Below, in pieces: positions 61,225-64,000 of a stretch of DNA of 64,000 bases. Location of the stretch: assembly GCF_000276665.1 (NCBI RefSeq), contig NW_004955481.1, positions 4,858,787 to 4,922,786 of the forward strand, given 5' to 3'. The position numbers and the translations under genes are program-made. Source of the DNA: Chinchilla lanigera. Its lineage: Eukaryota > Chordata > Mammalia > Rodentia > Chinchillidae. Position 1 is the first letter of the stretch, and each line of letters opens with the position of its first letter. The notes under the pieces were generated by a model. The model was not told the origin of the DNA. It made no database searches and worked only from the letters and a program-made list of their open reading frames with translations.

Positions 61225-61580
61225 ACACTAATAAAAGAAATTGAAGCTATGAGCTATTATTTTTTTCCAAAATTTTAAAACTTATTTTTTTCCCAAAAAT
61301 TATTTTGATGATAAAAGGTGGTAATTAGTACAACATTTCTGGAGAGTAATTTGGCACTGTATAGCTAAATCTTTAAATAATGAGTGGAGCTTTTGACTTA
61401 GCAATTCTATTTCTGGGGATTTTACTAAAGAAATAGTCAAATTAAAGAGTTATATACAAAAATGAGGTTGGAAATTTTTTCATAATATGATAATAGTTGG
61501 AGGAAAAAAAACCTGTGTGTCCAATGTTGGTGACTGATTAAACAATGAAAACAATTACAATAATGTGGCTGATATTATAC
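61225..61580 (+). mobile_element. L1M-type 3' UTR fragment
   Basis: Phrases such as TTCTGGAGAGTAATTTGGCA, TTAGCAATTCTATTTCTGGG and TGTGTGTCCAATGTTGG match the 3' UTR of ancient mammalian L1M elements. It directly follows the A-tail of the previous L1 and has no coding potential. Confidence 0.7.
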
Positions 61581-61653
61581 ATGTGCCCTGAGGAATGAAG
61601 ATGTTCTCAATACCAAAATGTCTTCCCCTTTCCTGCATTTTATGCCAGTACTT

Positions 61654-62061
61654 TTTTTTTGCAGCTGTTCAGTTTCTATTGAACATGTTATAAAATGAGG
61701 TTCCGTCAAAAAGACCAAAGCCCACGTTGTTGTCAGACTCCCCAGATTCTTCTTTCTTTGCCTCCACTTTCTTCTCAGCTGGGGCAGCAGTGACGGAGCG
61801 GGCAGGGCCATCAGCTTCTACGCTGCAGATGAGGCTCCCAATCTTGACACTGGCCAGGGTCTTTGTAAACAAGCCAGGCCAAAAAGGTTTGACAATGACA
61901 CCAGCTGCTTTAATGAGGGCACCGATCCACAGTCACCTCTCCCTTGTGCAGGATAAGGGCGCAGTCGATGCAGGTGAGCTCAGAGACAGAGGCCACAATG
62001 CGGGGTGCCGGGCGTGGTGCTAGTCACAGGATGAAGTGAGGGCCTCACCCCAATGTGTACA
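61654..62061 (-). pseudogene. RPLP1: RPLP1 processed pseudogene (60S acidic ribosomal protein P1)
   Basis: On the minus strand this intronless copy carries a 5' leader, a coding body and a short 3' UTR with 9 A residues. It is flanked by a perfect 9-bp target-site duplication, CCAGTACTT, at 61645-61653 and 62062-62070. The body starts with GTG in place of ATG (61994-61996), followed by codons for ASVSEL. An out-of-frame deletion of about 10 nt after VTV breaks the frame. The second half resumes with ALIKAAG and FWPGLF, loses part of the Ala/Gly/Pro-rich hinge, and ends KKVEAKKEES, then GFGLFD. The stop TAA is replaced by GGA and the poly-A signal reads AATAGA. The functional protein is the P-stalk component that recruits elongation factors. 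This is a dead L1-mobilised retrocopy. Confidence 0.96.
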
Positions 62062-62518
62062 CCAGTACTTCTTATAAAAATGTTTACCTTCTACTTGGAG
62101 TTATGGTACAACTATACAACTATATGATACTATAATAATAACTACTGTAACAGATTTCTAATATTACAAGAATAATTCATCATTCCTGCCCTCTTTTACC
62201 CCACATGAGGCACACAAGACTACCTTTTTTGCTAATTCTTATGACAATTAAAGAAAGCTTTTGTATTTTACTCAGTTTTATCACAAAGGGTATGACATGA
62301 TCAACTATTTCGCTTCAAGAGAACTCTGACGCACAAACTGAAGTAGTTATTTTAATAATATATTTACATTTTGTCCTGTGGCTGATAAGACTAAAGAAGG
62401 TTCTAGTGTACACATTTTAGGTTTCTATTTTCTAAGCTATAATTCCTTTATGAAAGGAAAAGGTTAAGGGCTAGATTGTGTCATTTCTACTTCTAAAAAA
62501 GATTAACCTATTAAAAAT

Positions 62519-64000
62519 AAATACTTCTGGGAAGATGGCAGAGTGGTGAGCAGCACAGAAGGAGCCTCTTCAAGATCTGGTGTCCAGGGGCTGGGGATTT
62601 AGCTCAGCGGCAAAGTGCCTGCCTGGCAAGCTCAAGGTCGTGAGTTCGGTTCCTGGTACCGGAGAAAAAACAAAAAACAAACAAACAAACAAAAAAAAAG
62701 ATCTGGTGTCCAGACACTGGAATGTAGCAATGTGAGAAGAAGGAGGGTGGTGGGCCTGTGTGATCCAAGAAGGATCTCAAGTGAGAACTAAAGGCCAGGG
62801 GGAGAGTAAAGAGAGAAAATTCAAGGAAGGAGGCAAGCCGGCAGCACTTTCTCACTAAGCACAGATTCACTGTGTGGGGGAGAGGGAGGGGTGAAATCCA
62901 AAGACACACAGTGACTCACAATCCTCCACGGAGAAACACACCAGTGGGAGAGGGAACACACCAGTGGGATGGAACAGTGGACACAGCAGACTTCAGTGGA
63001 TGGTGAGGGATTTGAATCTGGACATCCTCCAGGAGAGGGTGACTGTCCAGGAGCCATCTTGGAGCAGGGCCACCTGAGGTGGGAACACAGCAACTGCTGG
63101 CTTCATCTACTGGCTCCTAGTAATGAGTCAGGAAGCCGAGCTCAAGTCAGCAGAGGTCAGAGAGCTGAGGTCGAGGTGACAGGGATCTGAGTCCAAACCA
63201 GTAGGAGGTGCAGGGCCTGCTGCTAGCTGAACAGGTCTGGTTCTAGCCTCATGGCCAGAAAGCAGCCTGAACTTTAGTGAAACTAGAGGTGCAGACTTAC
63301 CAGGATTATCTACTACCCCAATGTGAGTCTACACCCAGCTTACTGGGATTAATCAACTCAGATCTGGACTCTACCTGCCTATGTTGTCTACCAGGAACTG
63401 TGGAGACATACCTTGAAGTGGACAACTTTTTCTCTCTCTTTTCTTGTTTTTGTTTCTTTTGTTCTTGTTTCTTCTTATTTTTATGAGTGTGAATATGGTT
63501 TCTAGGTTTTTTTGTTGTTGCTGTTCTGTTCTTGTTTTTATTTTTTCCTTCTCTTTCCTCCATCTTTACCAGTTTCCCAAAGCTTGTGTGATCTTTCTTT
63601 CTCCTCCAGCCTTGCTTCTAATCTCTTCCTCTTCTTTTATTTCTCTATTTCTTTTTTTTTTTTTTTTACCTAACCCCTTTTAAATTTTCTCCTGAGGGTA
63701 AAATTGCCATGTTGAGGGCCTATTTATTACATACAATCTTCTGCTTTGTTTTAGATTTTATTATATAACCACAAATCTAGCTCATGTGGTTAAAGGTGGC
63801 AAATTAATAGTTACCTCAGTTTGTCATTTTCTAGGCTTTGTTGGATACTACTGTTATTGCTGATTCTACCACTTTAGCCAAGGTGACATAATTGTTCTAA
63901 CCAGTTGTTCTTCCTGGTATACCAAGACTGAGACTGCTTAAGGGTCATAAAAAATACTATAGGACAGTGGTACAGAACCAGAGGCTGGGCCAAGTAGTCA
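62519..64000 (+). mobile_element. Putative lineage-specific L1 5' UTR (start only)
   Basis: The block begins CTTCTGGGAAGATGGCAGAG, resembling the GGGAAGATGGCGGA start of many mammalian L1 5' UTRs. It continues with GC-rich promoter-like sequence to about 63420, then a long T-rich tract (63425-63670). No ORF1 is reached before the window ends. It contains an ID element with an intact target duplication. The position and composition suggest a relatively long L1 oriented left to right; an LTR or a gene 5' end are alternatives. I could not match it to a named family. Confidence 0.5.
62588..62697 (+). mobile_element. ID SINE, young copy
   Basis: tRNA-Ala-derived element starting GGGCTGGGGATTTAGCTCAG with intact A and B boxes and a C/A-rich tail. 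It is flanked by a perfect 16-bp duplication AAGATCTGGTGTCCAG (62572-62587 and 62698-62713). Little divergence and the intact duplication suggest recent insertion. Confidence 0.95.

Larger units (their letters stand above)
37936..64000 (-). other. NLK: NLK intron 1 (3' part)
   Basis: All sequence above the exon 2 acceptor up to the window edge contains no NLK first-exon features (CpG-rich, poly-His or poly-Ala coding), so it is the downstream 26 kb of a very large first intron. It holds SINEs, several old L1 3' ends, a decayed long L1, an RPLP1 retropseudogene and the inverted repeat next to exon 2. No internal protein-coding gene on either strand is supported. Confidence 0.9.

Noticed and set aside
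61575..61872. RPLP1 as an active gene
   Set aside because: Start, stop and poly-A signal lost, frameshift inside, no introns, and flanking duplication shows retroposition.

Overview
The window is intronic DNA of a mammal, from a non-murid rodent. SINEs dominate it. One set is 7SL-derived B1, carrying the internal duplication typical of rodent B1. The other is tRNA-Ala-derived ID elements. There are also several B1-ID dimers like the B1-dID family known from squirrels, dormice, beavers and hystricognaths. I see no murid B2 or B4. A castorimorph (beaver-like) or sciurid-like rodent is my best guess; the species is not proven.

The only protein-coding gene I can support is NLK (Nemo-like kinase, a MAPK-like Ser/Thr kinase acting in Wnt/TCF-LEF and Notch signalling), on the minus strand. 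Four consecutive coding exons are present and join in frame: 37806-37935 (130 nt), 27731-27786 (56 nt), 4138-4244 (107 nt) and 2619-2704 (86 nt). They encode the kinase domain from just after the glycine-rich loop, through the VALK lysine and the hinge, to the HRD catalytic loop. The first coding exon (poly-His/Ala N-terminus and glycine loop) lies beyond base 64000. The exon with the DFG motif lies before base 1. Everything from 37936 to 64000 is part of intron 1.

Layout: 1-2618 partial intron 5 (B1 and ID); 2705-4137 intron 4 (nearly repeat-free); 4245-27730 intron 3 (SINEs, MIR, L2, ERV LTRs, long SINE-free tracts); 27787-37805 intron 2; 37936-64000 intron 1. Intron 1 becomes L1-rich after 45300: L1 3' ends at 45385-46620, 54345-54650 and 58740-61215, a long decayed L1 at about 47200-53130, and at 62519 to the end what looks like a younger L1 5' UTR.

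The notable structures are not genes. (1) An inverted duplication with about 95% identical 112-bp core arms lies just upstream of NLK exon 2. (2) A 267-bp copy of unique intron sequence was pasted into a B1 element 1.4 kb away. (3) The acceptor region of exon 3 is duplicated 1.5 kb upstream, next to a 56-nt exon with a weak donor. (4) One old L1 carries a hAT miniature element, a 27-bp tailless U6 snRNA fragment and an unidentified 3'-UTR retrocopy, each with its own target-site duplication. (5) There is an RPLP1 processed pseudogene with an intact 9-bp target-site duplication. (6) A solo LTR has a perfect 5-bp duplication and an internal CT expansion. No prokaryote-type system, CRISPR array or operon is present.
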